DNA of 6,840 bases from UBA1189 sp045126595 (GCA_045126595.1 JBGVOS010000065.1:1-6840); one strand, 5' to 3'; counted from the first letter of the stretch, positions 1 through 6,626 are shown. Notes: generated by a model not told the origin, from the letters alone. Program-made: numbers and translations.

Positions 1-552
1 CGTATCTTCATGTCCATACTCCGTGATACGCTCATCGAAGCGTATCGCTTGGAATACCGAAGCACGCACCATAAAGCAGAAAGTTATAAACTGCGCATAA
101 GGATTCCGTTCCCGATAGCGTGCTGCACGGCGTTTGTCAGCACGACATTCATAGGCATAACGCAAACTCACCTCGGGAGAAGGCAATGTATCAGCATGAC
201 ACAGCCCACCACACACAACATCAGTGTCAGTATGCCTCAGATAGTCACGAATGAAAGTATTACTTATGACCTCGGCATCGGCATCCATGAAGAGCAACCA
301 ATCTCCCTGCGCCTCATCGGCGAGACGGTTACGTATGCGCGCACGCCCTACATTTTCCTTCAACTCAATAAAACGACAGTGAGGAAGGACATTAACATTA
401 CGATTCCTTTCCTTATAGGTTTGCATAGGCGAGGCATCATCGATTACGATGATTTCGTAGTCAATGCCAAGGAATTGGGCCTGCTGCTGCAGATCATTCA
501 CCAAACGTGTACAGTCATAATTATAAGTAGGAATGAGTATAGAAAGTAGCAT
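1..552 (-). CDS. Family 2 glycosyltransferase, N-terminal part (runs off left edge)
   Basis: The minus strand is open from an ATG at 552 to the window edge, 184 codons with no stop, so the C-terminus is missing. The translation begins MLLSILIPTYN, the first strand of a GT-A fold. It continues with the nucleotide-binding pair in VIDDAS (D38-D39), then ENVGRARIRN (67-76), a DAD at 90-92 matching the metal- and nucleotide-sugar-binding DxD motif, and finally EYGHED (178-183), the acidic stretch where the catalytic base of many family 2 enzymes lies. Such enzymes transfer a sugar from a nucleotide-sugar to a glycan or lipid acceptor on the cytoplasmic side of the membrane. No membrane segment is visible in this part. 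Sugar donor and acceptor cannot be told. About 44% of third codon positions are G or C by hand count, lower than in the neighbouring genes. It is divergent from rarA. Confidence 0.9.
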   Translation of the reverse strand, partial: MLLSILIPTYNYDCTRLVNDLQQQAQFLGIDYEIIVIDDASPMQTYKERNRNVNVLPHCRFIELKENVGRARIRNRLADEAQGDWLLFMDADAEVISNTFIRDYLRHTDTDVVCGGLCHADTLPSPEVSLRYAYECRADKRRAARYRERNPYAQFITFCFMVRASVFQAIRFDERITEYGHEDT

Positions 553-583
553 GACGATTCTAAAAATAACAGACAATTCAGTG

Positions 584-591
584 CAAAAATA
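584..591 (-). promoter_or_regulatory. Candidate -7 box close to the glycosyltransferase start
   Basis: Read on the minus strand this is TATTTTTG, a match to the Bacteroidota -7 consensus TAnnTTTG. It would give a leader of roughly 25 bases before the ATG at 552. Only a poor -33 match (CTG, 612-614) lies 20 bases upstream. An identical octamer occurs on the same strand at 623-630, also without a good -33. In such AT-rich DNA a chance match is possible. Confidence 0.35.
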
Positions 592-610
592 AGAAAAAAG
601 TCTGAAAGAA

Positions 611-646
611 GCAGACGCTATACAAAAATACACAAAATCCGTCTGC
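611..646. repeat. Inverted repeat, 7-bp arms
   Basis: GCAGACG (611-617) and CGTCTGC (640-646) are perfect reverse complements separated by 22 AT-rich bases. A shorter overlapping dyad, GTCTG (600-604) with CAGAC (612-616), shares the left arm, so two alternative hairpins are possible. It lies between the glycosyltransferase start and the more distant candidate promoter on the same strand, so it could form in that gene's leader RNA. No long T-run follows on either strand, so it is not a clear terminator. Confidence 0.4.
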
Positions 647-679
647 AAAAATTATAACAACATGAACCAGGCAGCAGCT

Positions 680-702
680 TAGTCCACCTAACACTTGGAC
701 TA
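680..702. repeat. Small inverted repeat, 7-bp arms
   Basis: TAGTCCA (680-686) and TGGACTA (696-702) are perfect reverse complements around a 9-base loop. It is in the divergent intergenic region and lacks a T-run. Its role is unknown; it may be a leader hairpin, an operator-like site, or chance. Confidence 0.4.
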
Positions 703-746
703 CGAGATACTGAACAAGGCGAGGGAAAGAATCCCAATCAAAGGAA

Positions 747-776
747 CAAAGATAGTGTGAATAAAGGAATAATCAA
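747..776 (-). promoter_or_regulatory. Candidate minus-strand promoter (TTG-N19-TATCTTTG)
   Basis: On the minus strand, TTG at 776-774 is followed after 19 bases by TATCTTTG at 754-747. This fits the Bacteroidota -33/-7 arrangement well, and the octamer is the same as the -7 boxes proposed here for rarA and metY. Transcription would start near 741 and run left, giving about 190 bases of leader before the glycosyltransferase ATG at 552, or alternatively a separate small RNA. This leader would contain the hairpins at 680-702 and 611-646. Start-site evidence is lacking. Confidence 0.45.
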
Positions 777-786
777 GAAAAAAAAC

Positions 787-794
787 TATCTTTG
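787..794 (+). promoter_or_regulatory. -7 box of the rarA promoter
   Basis: TATCTTTG, followed by C, matches TAnnTTTG exactly and lies 26 bases before the ATG at 821. Transcription would begin near 800, giving a leader of about 20 bases. No TTG is found 19-21 bases upstream, so the -33 element is weak. This box decides the rarA start, because the upstream in-frame ATG at 797 would fall at or before the transcript's first base. Confidence 0.6.
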
Positions 795-820
795 CAATGC
801 ATTTTCATTTTTGGAAAGTC

Positions 821-2089
821 ATGGAACCATTAGCCGAACGCCTGCGTCCCTCGACGCTCGACAATTATATAGGACAGAAGCATCTGGTAGGGCAAGGAGC
901 CGTATTGCGCCGCATGATAGAGAGCGAGCGCATCTCTTCATTTATCCTATGGGGACCTCCAGGAACAGGAAAGACGACGCTGGCCAACATCATTGCCAAA
1001 CGTCTTGAGGTGCCGTTCTACACGCTCAATGCAGTGTCGTCAGGAGTGAAGGATGTGCGCGAGGTCATCGAGAGTGCGCAGAAGAACCGCCTCTTCATGA
1101 AGAACAACCCCATACTCTTCATCGATGAGATACACCGCTTCAACAAGTCGCAACAGGACTCGCTGCTCAGCGCCGTGGAGCGCGGCATCGTGACGCTTAT
1201 CGGTGCCACCACGGAGAACCCCTCGTTTGAAATCATCCGTCCACTGCTCTCGCGCTGCCAACTCTATATACTCAAGTCGCTCGACAAGGAGGATCTACTC
1301 GAACTGCTCGACCGCGCTATCCACGAAGACATCTTCCTAAAGACGCGCAACATCACCATCCGCGAGACTGACGCTCTGCTACGCTTCTCAGGGGGCGATG
1401 CCCGCAAGTTACTCAACACGCTGGAGCTGGTCGTCGAAGCCGACAGTGCCGATGAGGTGGTCATCACCAACAAAGTGGTCACCGAGCGGCTGCAGCAGAA
1501 CCCCTTGGCCTATGACAAGGACGGTGAAATGCACTACGACATCGTGTCGGCCTATATCAAGTCCATCCGTGGCAGCGACCCAGATGGAGCGCTCTACTGG
1601 CTTGCCCGCATGATACAGGGTGGAGAGGACCCGGCCTTCATAGCGCGCCGACTGGTCATCTCAGCCTCTGAGGATATCGGCCTGGCCAATCCCAACGCAC
1701 TGCTCATCGCCAATGCCGCCTTCGACGCCGTGATGAAAATAGGCTGGCCCGAGGGACGTATTCCACTGGCCGAAGCCACCGTGTACCTCGCCACCAGTCC
1801 CAAGAGCAACTCGGCCTACATGGGCATCAACACGGCCCTCGCCCTCGTGGAACAGACGGGCAACCTGCCCGTGCCCCTGCACCTGCGCAACGCACCCACC
1901 AAACTGATGAAAGAGTTGGGATACAGCGAGGGATACAAGTATGCCCACGACTATGAGAACCATTTCGTAAAGCAGCAGTTCCTACCCGACGAACTCACCG
2001 GAACAAATCTCTGGACACCGCAACCTAATGCGGCCGAAGAGAAGATGAAGGAGAGGATGCAGTATCTTTGGAAAGACAGATATAAATAG
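821..2089 (+). CDS. rarA: Replication-associated recombination protein A (RarA/MgsA, AAA+ ATPase)
   Basis: The product is a 422-residue cytoplasmic AAA+ ATPase of the RarA/MgsA (yeast Mgs1, human WRNIP1) family, related to clamp-loader subunits, which acts at stalled replication forks and gaps. Residues 3-24 (PLAERLRP, then YIGQKHLVG) are the family's N-terminal signature. Walker A is GPPGTGKTT at 45-53 (K51), Walker B is LFIDEIH at 99-105, sensor 1 is GATTENPSF at 128-136 and the likely arginine finger is R145 in LLSRC. Sensor 2 lies in GGDARKLLN. The C-terminal half (YDKDGEMHYD, SASEDIGLANP) is the MgsA tetramerisation region. Length is normal for the family. An in-frame ATG at 797 would add eight residues (MHFHFWKV) that are not family-like and precede the predicted transcript, so 821 is preferred. 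The dehydrogenase gene follows after 4 bases. Confidence 0.96.
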   Translation: MEPLAERLRPSTLDNYIGQKHLVGQGAVLRRMIESERISSFILWGPPGTGKTTLANIIAKRLEVPFYTLNAVSSGVKDVREVIESAQKNRLFMKNNPILFIDEIHRFNKSQQDSLLSAVERGIVTLIGATTENPSFEIIRPLLSRCQLYILKSLDKEDLLELLDRAIHEDIFLKTRNITIRETDALLRFSGGDARKLLNTLELVVEADSADEVVITNKVVTERLQQNPLAYDKDGEMHYDIVSAYIKSIRGSDPDGALYWLARMIQGGEDPAFIARRLVISASEDIGLANPNALLIANAAFDAVMKIGWPEGRIPLAEATVYLATSPKSNSAYMGINTALALVEQTGNLPVPLHLRNAPTKLMKELGYSEGYKYAHDYENHFVKQQFLPDELTGTNLWTPQPNAAEEKMKERMQYLWKDRYK

Positions 2090-2093
2090 ATTT

Positions 2094-3047
2094 ATGAGAA
2101 TAGTAATCCTCGATGGCTACGCCCTCAATCCGGGTGACCTCAGCTATGACTGCCTAAAACAATTCGGTACACTCAAGGTATACGACCGCACCCTTCCCGA
2201 GCAACTCATCGAGCGGGCCAAGGATGCTGACGTCGTGCTCACCAACAAGGTCGTATTAGGCGAAACGGAGTTTGCCCAACTGCCACGTCTACGCTACATC
2301 GGTGTGCAGGCCACAGGCTACAATGTCATTGATGTGGAAGCCGCACGACGCCATGGCATCACCGTGACCAACATTCCCGCCTACAGCACCGACTCGGTGG
2401 CACAGATGGTGATAGCCCATCTGCTCAACATCACCCAAAGCGTGGGCTACTATGCCCGCGAGAACCGCACAGGACGCTGGGGAAGCAATCCCGACTTCTG
2501 CTACTGGGACAACCCACTCATCGAACTTGCCGGCAAGCAGATGGGCATCGTAGGATTTGGGCGTACAGGAAGTGCCGTGGCACGCCTCGCCACAGCTTTC
2601 GGCATGAAGGTAGCCGTCTACACCTCCAAACTGCAAAGCGCCTTGCCCGAAGGAGTGGAGAAGATGGAACTTGACGCCCTCTTCGCGACCTCTGATGTGG
2701 TGAGCCTGCACTGCCCGCTCACCCCCGACACACACCACCTCGTGGATGCCGCACGACTGGCACGAATGAAACCCACAGGCATACTCATCAACACGGCACG
2801 CGGTCCCATCGTAGACGAGCAGGCTTTGGCCGATGCGCTCAACAGTGGCGCGCTCCATGCCGCCGGTGTCGATGTGCTCACCGAGGAGCCTCCTCGCGAG
2901 GATTCGCCACTGCTCTCGACCCGCCACTGCTTCGTCACCCCCCACATCGCCTGGGCCACACTCGAAGCGCGCACCCGACTGTTGCAGATATGCGAAGCAA
3001 ACCTACGCGCCTTCATCGAGGGCACGCCACAGAATGTGGTATCGTAG
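2094..3047 (+). CDS. hprA: D-2-hydroxyacid dehydrogenase (glycerate dehydrogenase/hydroxypyruvate reductase type)
   Basis: A complete 317-residue member of the D-isomer-specific 2-hydroxyacid dehydrogenase family, which interconverts 2-oxo acids and D-2-hydroxy acids with NAD(P)H in the cytoplasm. The N-terminal part of the catalytic domain includes LTNKVVL (49-55) and GVQATGYN (70-77). The dinucleotide-binding domain has GFGRTG at 154-159. The catalytic set is intact: R236 in NTARGP, E265 in TEEPP and H284 in PHIAWAT. The PHIAWAT ending and the FCYWD segment (135-139) point to the glycerate dehydrogenase/hydroxypyruvate reductase subgroup, but the substrate is inferred and the gene symbol is tentative. 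After the second Rossmann strand the sequence is YTSK (176-179) with no aspartate where NAD-specific enzymes usually have one, so NADP(H) use is possible. It starts 4 bases after rarA and is probably co-transcribed with it; a strong hairpin follows the stop. Confidence 0.92.
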   Translation: MRIVILDGYALNPGDLSYDCLKQFGTLKVYDRTLPEQLIERAKDADVVLTNKVVLGETEFAQLPRLRYIGVQATGYNVIDVEAARRHGITVTNIPAYSTDSVAQMVIAHLLNITQSVGYYARENRTGRWGSNPDFCYWDNPLIELAGKQMGIVGFGRTGSAVARLATAFGMKVAVYTSKLQSALPEGVEKMELDALFATSDVVSLHCPLTPDTHHLVDAARLARMKPTGILINTARGPIVDEQALADALNSGALHAAGVDVLTEEPPREDSPLLSTRHCFVTPHIAWATLEARTRLLQICEANLRAFIEGTPQNVVS

Positions 3048-3055
3048 AAAAGAAA

Positions 3056-3089
3056 AGAGTTCCTATGATTATAGGAACTCTCTTTATTT
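3056..3089. terminator. Bidirectional hairpin terminator between convergent genes
   Basis: AGAGTTCCTAT (3056-3066) pairs perfectly with ATAGGAACTCT (3071-3081) around the tetraloop GATT, an 11-bp stem. On the plus strand it is followed by CTTTATTT. On the minus strand it is followed by TTTTCTTTTC. It lies in the 58-base gap between the dehydrogenase stop (3047) and the metY stop (3106), so it can end transcription from both sides. Confidence 0.85.
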
Positions 3090-3105
3090 AGAATCCGACA
3101 CTACA

Positions 3106-4383
3106 CTATCCCAACGCCTGCTCGATATCGGCAATCAGATCCTCCACATTCTCAATACCGACTGAGAGACGAATGAGGTCGGGAGCCACACCGGCCTCAC
3201 GCAACTGTTCGTCGGAGAGCTGGCGATGAGTGTGGCTTGCGGGGTGCAGCACACAAGAGCGGGCATCGGCCACGTGGGTCACGATGCAGATGAGCTTCAA
3301 GCTGTCCATGAAACGAATAGCCTCCTCACGCGAGCCCTTGAGGCCGAAGGCGATGACACCGCATGAGCCGTTAGGCAGATACTTCTGCGCCAAAGCATGG
3401 TAGGGATTGTCGGGCAGACCGCTGTAGTTCACCCAAGCCACCTTGTCGTTCTGACTCAGCCACTCGGCGATGCGCTGGGCATTCTCGCAGTGGCGCTTCA
3501 CGCGGAGGTGCAGTGTTTCCAATCCGAGGTTGAGCAGGAAGGCATTCATAGGTGCCTGTATAGAGCCGAGGTCGCGCATCATCTGTGCGGTAGCCTTGGT
3601 GATATAGGCCATCTTACCGAAACTCTTTGAATAAGTGAGTCCGTGGTACGAAGCATCGGGAGTGGTCAAGCCGGGGAACTTCTCTGCATGGGCCTCCCAA
3701 TCAAAGTTACCGCTATCCACCACTACACCGCCCACAGCTGTGGCGTGGCCGTCCATGTACTTGGTGGTCGAGTGTGTCACGATATCGGCGCCCCACTCGA
3801 AGGGACGGCAGTTGATGGGCGTTGCAAAGGTATTGTCAACAATCAAGGGAACACCGTTGCGATGGGCAATACGGGCAAACTTCTCGATGTCGAGCACCTC
3901 ACAACCGGGGTTCGAAATTGTCTCACCGAAGAGACACTTCGTGTTGGGACGGAAGGCCTTCTCAATCTCCTCCTCCGACGCATTCTGATCTACAAAGGTC
4001 ATGTCGATACCGAGCTTCTTCATCGTCACGCTGAAGAGGTTGTATGTACCGCCATAGATAGCCGTTGAGCACACGAAGTGGTCGCCACTCTCGCAGATAT
4101 TGAACACGGCGTAGAAGTTTGCAGCCTGACCCGACGAGGTGAGCATAGCCGCCACACCACCCTCGAGGGCAGCAATCTTGGCTGCTACGGCATCGTTCGT
4201 AGGATTCTGCAAGCGAGTATAAAAGTAACCGCTGTCCTCAAGGTCAAAGAGGCGGGCCATCTGCTCGCTGTTATCATATTTGAAGGTTGTACTCTGATAG
4301 ATAGGCAACACGCGCGGTTCGCCCTTCTTGGGTGTCCACCCCTCCTGCACACAGAGGGTCTCAGGTCTGTATTTCTTTTCCAT
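3106..4383 (-). CDS. metY: O-acetylhomoserine sulfhydrylase (O-acetylhomoserine aminocarboxypropyltransferase)
   Basis: A complete 425-residue cytoplasmic PLP enzyme of the Cys/Met-metabolism family. The MetY type makes homocysteine from O-acetylhomoserine and sulfide, the direct sulfhydrylation route to methionine. Visible signatures are YTRLQNPT (55-62), whose Tyr and Arg reach the PLP phosphate of the neighbouring subunit; SSGQAA (83-88) in the phosphate-binding loop; Y110, which stacks on the cofactor ring; D183 in VDNTFATP; and the Schiff-base lysine K208 in HSTTKYMDGH. ARSCVLHPASHTH near the C-terminus is the substrate-carboxylate region. The start MEKKYRPETLCVQEGW and the length of about 425 fit MetY better than the shorter (about 380-400) MetB/MetC enzymes. 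It is convergent with the dehydrogenase and divergent from the esterase. The roughly 50-base leader is too short for a SAM riboswitch, and none is seen. Confidence 0.95.
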   Translation of the reverse strand: MEKKYRPETLCVQEGWTPKKGEPRVLPIYQSTTFKYDNSEQMARLFDLEDSGYFYTRLQNPTNDAVAAKIAALEGGVAAMLTSSGQAANFYAVFNICESGDHFVCSTAIYGGTYNLFSVTMKKLGIDMTFVDQNASEEEIEKAFRPNTKCLFGETISNPGCEVLDIEKFARIAHRNGVPLIVDNTFATPINCRPFEWGADIVTHSTTKYMDGHATAVGGVVVDSGNFDWEAHAEKFPGLTTPDASYHGLTYSKSFGKMAYITKATAQMMRDLGSIQAPMNAFLLNLGLETLHLRVKRHCENAQRIAEWLSQNDKVAWVNYSGLPDNPYHALAQKYLPNGSCGVIAFGLKGSREEAIRFMDSLKLICIVTHVADARSCVLHPASHTHRQLSDEQLREAGVAPDLIRLSVGIENVEDLIADIEQALG

Positions 4384-4433
4384 CCGTATTGTGAATGTTT
4401 GGTTAGTACTTTATTTCTATAACAATTAAGGGG

Positions 4434-4464
4434 TTGCAAAGATAATAAAATTTCATTAAATTTG
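4434..4464 (+). promoter_or_regulatory. Promoter of the esterase gene (TTG-N20-TAAATTTG)
   Basis: TTG at 4434-4436 and TAAATTTG at 4457-4464 are separated by exactly 20 bases, an ideal Bacteroidota -33/-7 pair. Transcription would start near 4470 and leave an A/T-rich leader of about 48 bases before the ATG at 4518. A second -7 match, TATTTTTG at 4476-4483, has no -33 partner and is less likely. Confidence 0.65.
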
Positions 4465-4467
4465 CAT
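4437..4467 (-). promoter_or_regulatory. Promoter of metY (-7 box TATCTTTG)
   Basis: On the minus strand TATCTTTG runs from 4444 to 4437, and a partial -33 match (ATG, 4467-4465) sits 20 bases upstream. The predicted start near 4431 gives a leader of about 48 bases before the metY ATG at 4383. The 11 bases TATCTTTGCAA are identical to those at the rarA promoter. The element lies inside the divergent esterase promoter. Confidence 0.6.
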
Positions 4468-4517
4468 CGAATGAATATTTTTGTATTCTCCCTAACATTA
4501 ACAAAAAACATAATTCT

Positions 4518-6617
4518 ATGAAAAAAGTATTATCCTTGAGCATGTCAATCGCTGTGCTATCTTTCTTCTTTTCGATACAGACCGCTATTGCAAGCGACCC
4601 CATCCGGGTAGCTTGTATTGGCAACAGTGTAACCTATGGATACGGACACCGTAATCCAGCACAGACCTCCTACCCTACCTGCCTCAGCGAAATGCTGGGC
4701 GAGGGATACGAAGTGCGCAACTTCGGTCACTCGGGTGCCACGCTCCTTAACCGTGGCCACCGTCCATACACCCAGCAGCAAGCATACCGCAATGCCGTGG
4801 ATTTTGCGCCCGACAAGGCTATCATACACCTCGGGCTCAACGACACCGACCCGCGCAACTGGCCCAACTATCGCGACGAGTTCGTCCCCGACTACCTTGC
4901 ACTCATTGATACCCTGCGCGCTGCCAACCCTAAGGTTGAGGTATGGATATGCCGCATGACGCCCATTTTCCACGGACATCACCGTTTCAAATCAGGTACA
5001 CGCGACTGGCACGCCCAAATACAAAAGGCTATAGAAGAAGTGGCACTGCTGGCCGACGTTCACCTCATCGACCTGCACGAAGCGCTCTACCACCGTCCCG
5101 ACCTTTTTGCCGATGCCCTGCACCCCAATGCCGAGGGAGCCTACATCCTGGCACAGACCGTCTATGCCGCCATGACTGGCAACTACGGCGGACTCAGCCT
5201 CCCGGCCATCTACACCGACCACATGGTGATACAGCGCGACAAGCCCTTCCTCCTCCACGGCAAAGCAAATGCCGGACAGAAGATTACCGCACAGCTGGGG
5301 AGAGAAAAACTGCGTACCACAGCAGCCGAAGACGGCACGTGGCAAGTATCATTCAGACCTCTGAAAGCTACCAGTACTCCCCTCACACTTACTGTAACCG
5401 ACCGTGACACGACCATCACACTCACCGACCTCCTTGTAGGCGAGGTATGGTTATGCTCAGGACAGTCCAACATGGCCTTCATGCTGCGCCAAGCCACCGA
5501 GGCACAAGCCCACATCGCCGAGGCTGCCACAAAGAACCTGCGCCTCTACGACATGCGTCCTCGCGTATATACCGACCCCGTGGCATGGGACAGCGCGTCA
5601 CTCGCAGCCCTCAACCGCCTCGACTACTTCATTCCCACTACATGGCAGCCCATCACGGAGCAGAATGCCTCACAGTTCTCGGCCATCGCCTACCACTTCG
5701 GTGCCATGCTGGCCGACTCGCTTGGCGTACCCGTAGGCCTTATCTGCAATGCCGTGGGAGGAGCCCCCATAGAATCATACATCGACCGCCACACCATCGA
5801 GTATCACCCCGAGCTCGTAGACATCCTCACCGACTGGCGTCGCAACGACCGCGTGCAGGACTGGGTGCGCGGACGCGGTTCATATAACATACAACTGAGC
5901 AAGAATCCCCTGCAGCGTCACCCCTACGAGCCCTGCTACCTCTTTGAAGCAGGCATAGCCCCCTTGGAAGGCTTCCCCTTGCGTGGCGTGATATGGTATC
6001 AGGGTGAATCGAACGCCCACAACGTAGAACTCTTTGAGACCGAGTTCCCCGCGCTCGTCAGCAGTTGGCGCCGTGCATGGAACGACGAGAAGATGCCCTT
6101 CCACTTCGTACAGCTCTCGAGCATCGCCCGTCCCTCATGGCCCCATTTCCGCGACGCCCAGCGCCGCTTGGCCGAGCAGATATCGCATTGCGAGATGGCC
6201 GTATCGAGCGACAAGGGAGACTCACTCGACGTGCATCCGAGAGAGAAGCGCCCCATCGGCGAACGCCTCGGCCGCATCGCCCTGCACCACGACTACGGCT
6301 ACAAGCGTCTCGTAGCCTCAGGCCCTGCCATCCGTAAGGCACAGGCCAAGGGCAAGAGCCTTGTCCTCACCTTTGACCATGCCAAGGGCATGACCTCAAG
6401 CGACGGAGCCGCCCTGCGCACCTTCGAGGTAGCCTGCGAGCACGGCATCTATTATCCGGCCGACAAAGTGGAGGTCAAGGGAAACACCATCACCCTGCAA
6501 TCCAAGCAGGTGAAGCGCCCCACTCGTGCACGCTACGGCTGGCAACCCTTCACACGCGCCAACCTCGTGAACGGCGAGGGACTGCCCGCAAGCACGTTTG
6601 AGATAGAGGCTCCATAA
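4518..6617 (+). CDS. Secreted two-module esterase: GDSL/SGNH domain plus sialate O-acetylesterase (SASA) domain
   Basis: A 699-residue exported protein. Residues 1-25 form a Sec signal peptide (KK, a hydrophobic core, likely cleavage after AIA), with no lipobox cysteine, so it is probably periplasmic. Module 1 (about 29-222) is an SGNH hydrolase: IGNSVTYG with S37, NFGHSGATL (68-76), GLND with N108, and DALH with D199 and H202. Residues 228-310 (LPAIYTDHMVIQRDKP onward) resemble the beta-sandwich that precedes the catalytic domain in sialate O-acetylesterases. Module 2 has GQSNM with S317, GVIWYQGESN (490-499) and D571/H573 in DVHP; residues 596-699 are the family's C-terminal part. Such enzymes remove O-acetyl groups from glycans so that glycosidases can act. 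The substrate may be sialic acid or an acetylated plant polysaccharide such as xylan or xyloglucan; the sequence does not decide. No SusC/SusD or glycosidase gene is in the window. Confidence 0.92.
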   Translation: MKKVLSLSMSIAVLSFFFSIQTAIASDPIRVACIGNSVTYGYGHRNPAQTSYPTCLSEMLGEGYEVRNFGHSGATLLNRGHRPYTQQQAYRNAVDFAPDKAIIHLGLNDTDPRNWPNYRDEFVPDYLALIDTLRAANPKVEVWICRMTPIFHGHHRFKSGTRDWHAQIQKAIEEVALLADVHLIDLHEALYHRPDLFADALHPNAEGAYILAQTVYAAMTGNYGGLSLPAIYTDHMVIQRDKPFLLHGKANAGQKITAQLGREKLRTTAAEDGTWQVSFRPLKATSTPLTLTVTDRDTTITLTDLLVGEVWLCSGQSNMAFMLRQATEAQAHIAEAATKNLRLYDMRPRVYTDPVAWDSASLAALNRLDYFIPTTWQPITEQNASQFSAIAYHFGAMLADSLGVPVGLICNAVGGAPIESYIDRHTIEYHPELVDILTDWRRNDRVQDWVRGRGSYNIQLSKNPLQRHPYEPCYLFEAGIAPLEGFPLRGVIWYQGESNAHNVELFETEFPALVSSWRRAWNDEKMPFHFVQLSSIARPSWPHFRDAQRRLAEQISHCEMAVSSDKGDSLDVHPREKRPIGERLGRIALHHDYGYKRLVASGPAIRKAQAKGKSLVLTFDHAKGMTSSDGAALRTFEVACEHGIYYPADKVEVKGNTITLQSKQVKRPTRARYGWQPFTRANLVNGEGLPASTFEIEAP

Positions 6618-6626
6618 AGTATCATG

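Larger units (their letters stand above)
747..794. repeat. 10-bp inverted repeat holding divergent -7 boxes
   Basis: CAAAGATAGT (747-756) and ACTATCTTTG (785-794) are perfect reverse complements with a 28-base spacer. Each arm contains a TATCTTTG -7 box pointing outwards, one towards the glycosyltransferase and one towards rarA. The symmetry may simply reflect two copies of the same promoter element in opposite orientation. Confidence 0.6.

Noticed and set aside
10..549. A 179-codon plus-strand open frame at the left end
   Set aside because: It is antisense to the glycosyltransferase, whose translation has clear family motifs. The plus-strand product resembles no family I know.
662..760. A short protein-like stretch (DYEILNKARERIPIKG, ending at TGA 758-760) after a frame broken by stops at 680 and 689
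   Set aside because: It might be the remnant of a decayed gene, but only about 23 codons are open and I recognise no family. Chance is an adequate explanation; a translated database search of 600-800 would settle it.
747..794. Invertible (phase-variable) promoter between rarA and the glycosyltransferase
   Set aside because: Invertible promoters in Bacteroides usually have longer repeats flanking a larger segment. Here the 10-bp repeats contain the -7 boxes themselves and the spacer is only 28 bases, so inversion would change little. No recombinase gene is seen.
2289..2945. A 218-codon minus-strand open frame inside the dehydrogenase gene
   Set aside because: It is a shadow of a well-supported gene. 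Its product is rich in Cys, His and Gly with no recognisable motif, and it has no promoter or leader of its own.
4384..4436. SAM riboswitch or other leader control for metY
   Set aside because: The predicted leader is only about 48 bases, AT-rich and without a plausible multi-helix fold or terminator, which is too short for the known SAM riboswitch classes expected before metY.
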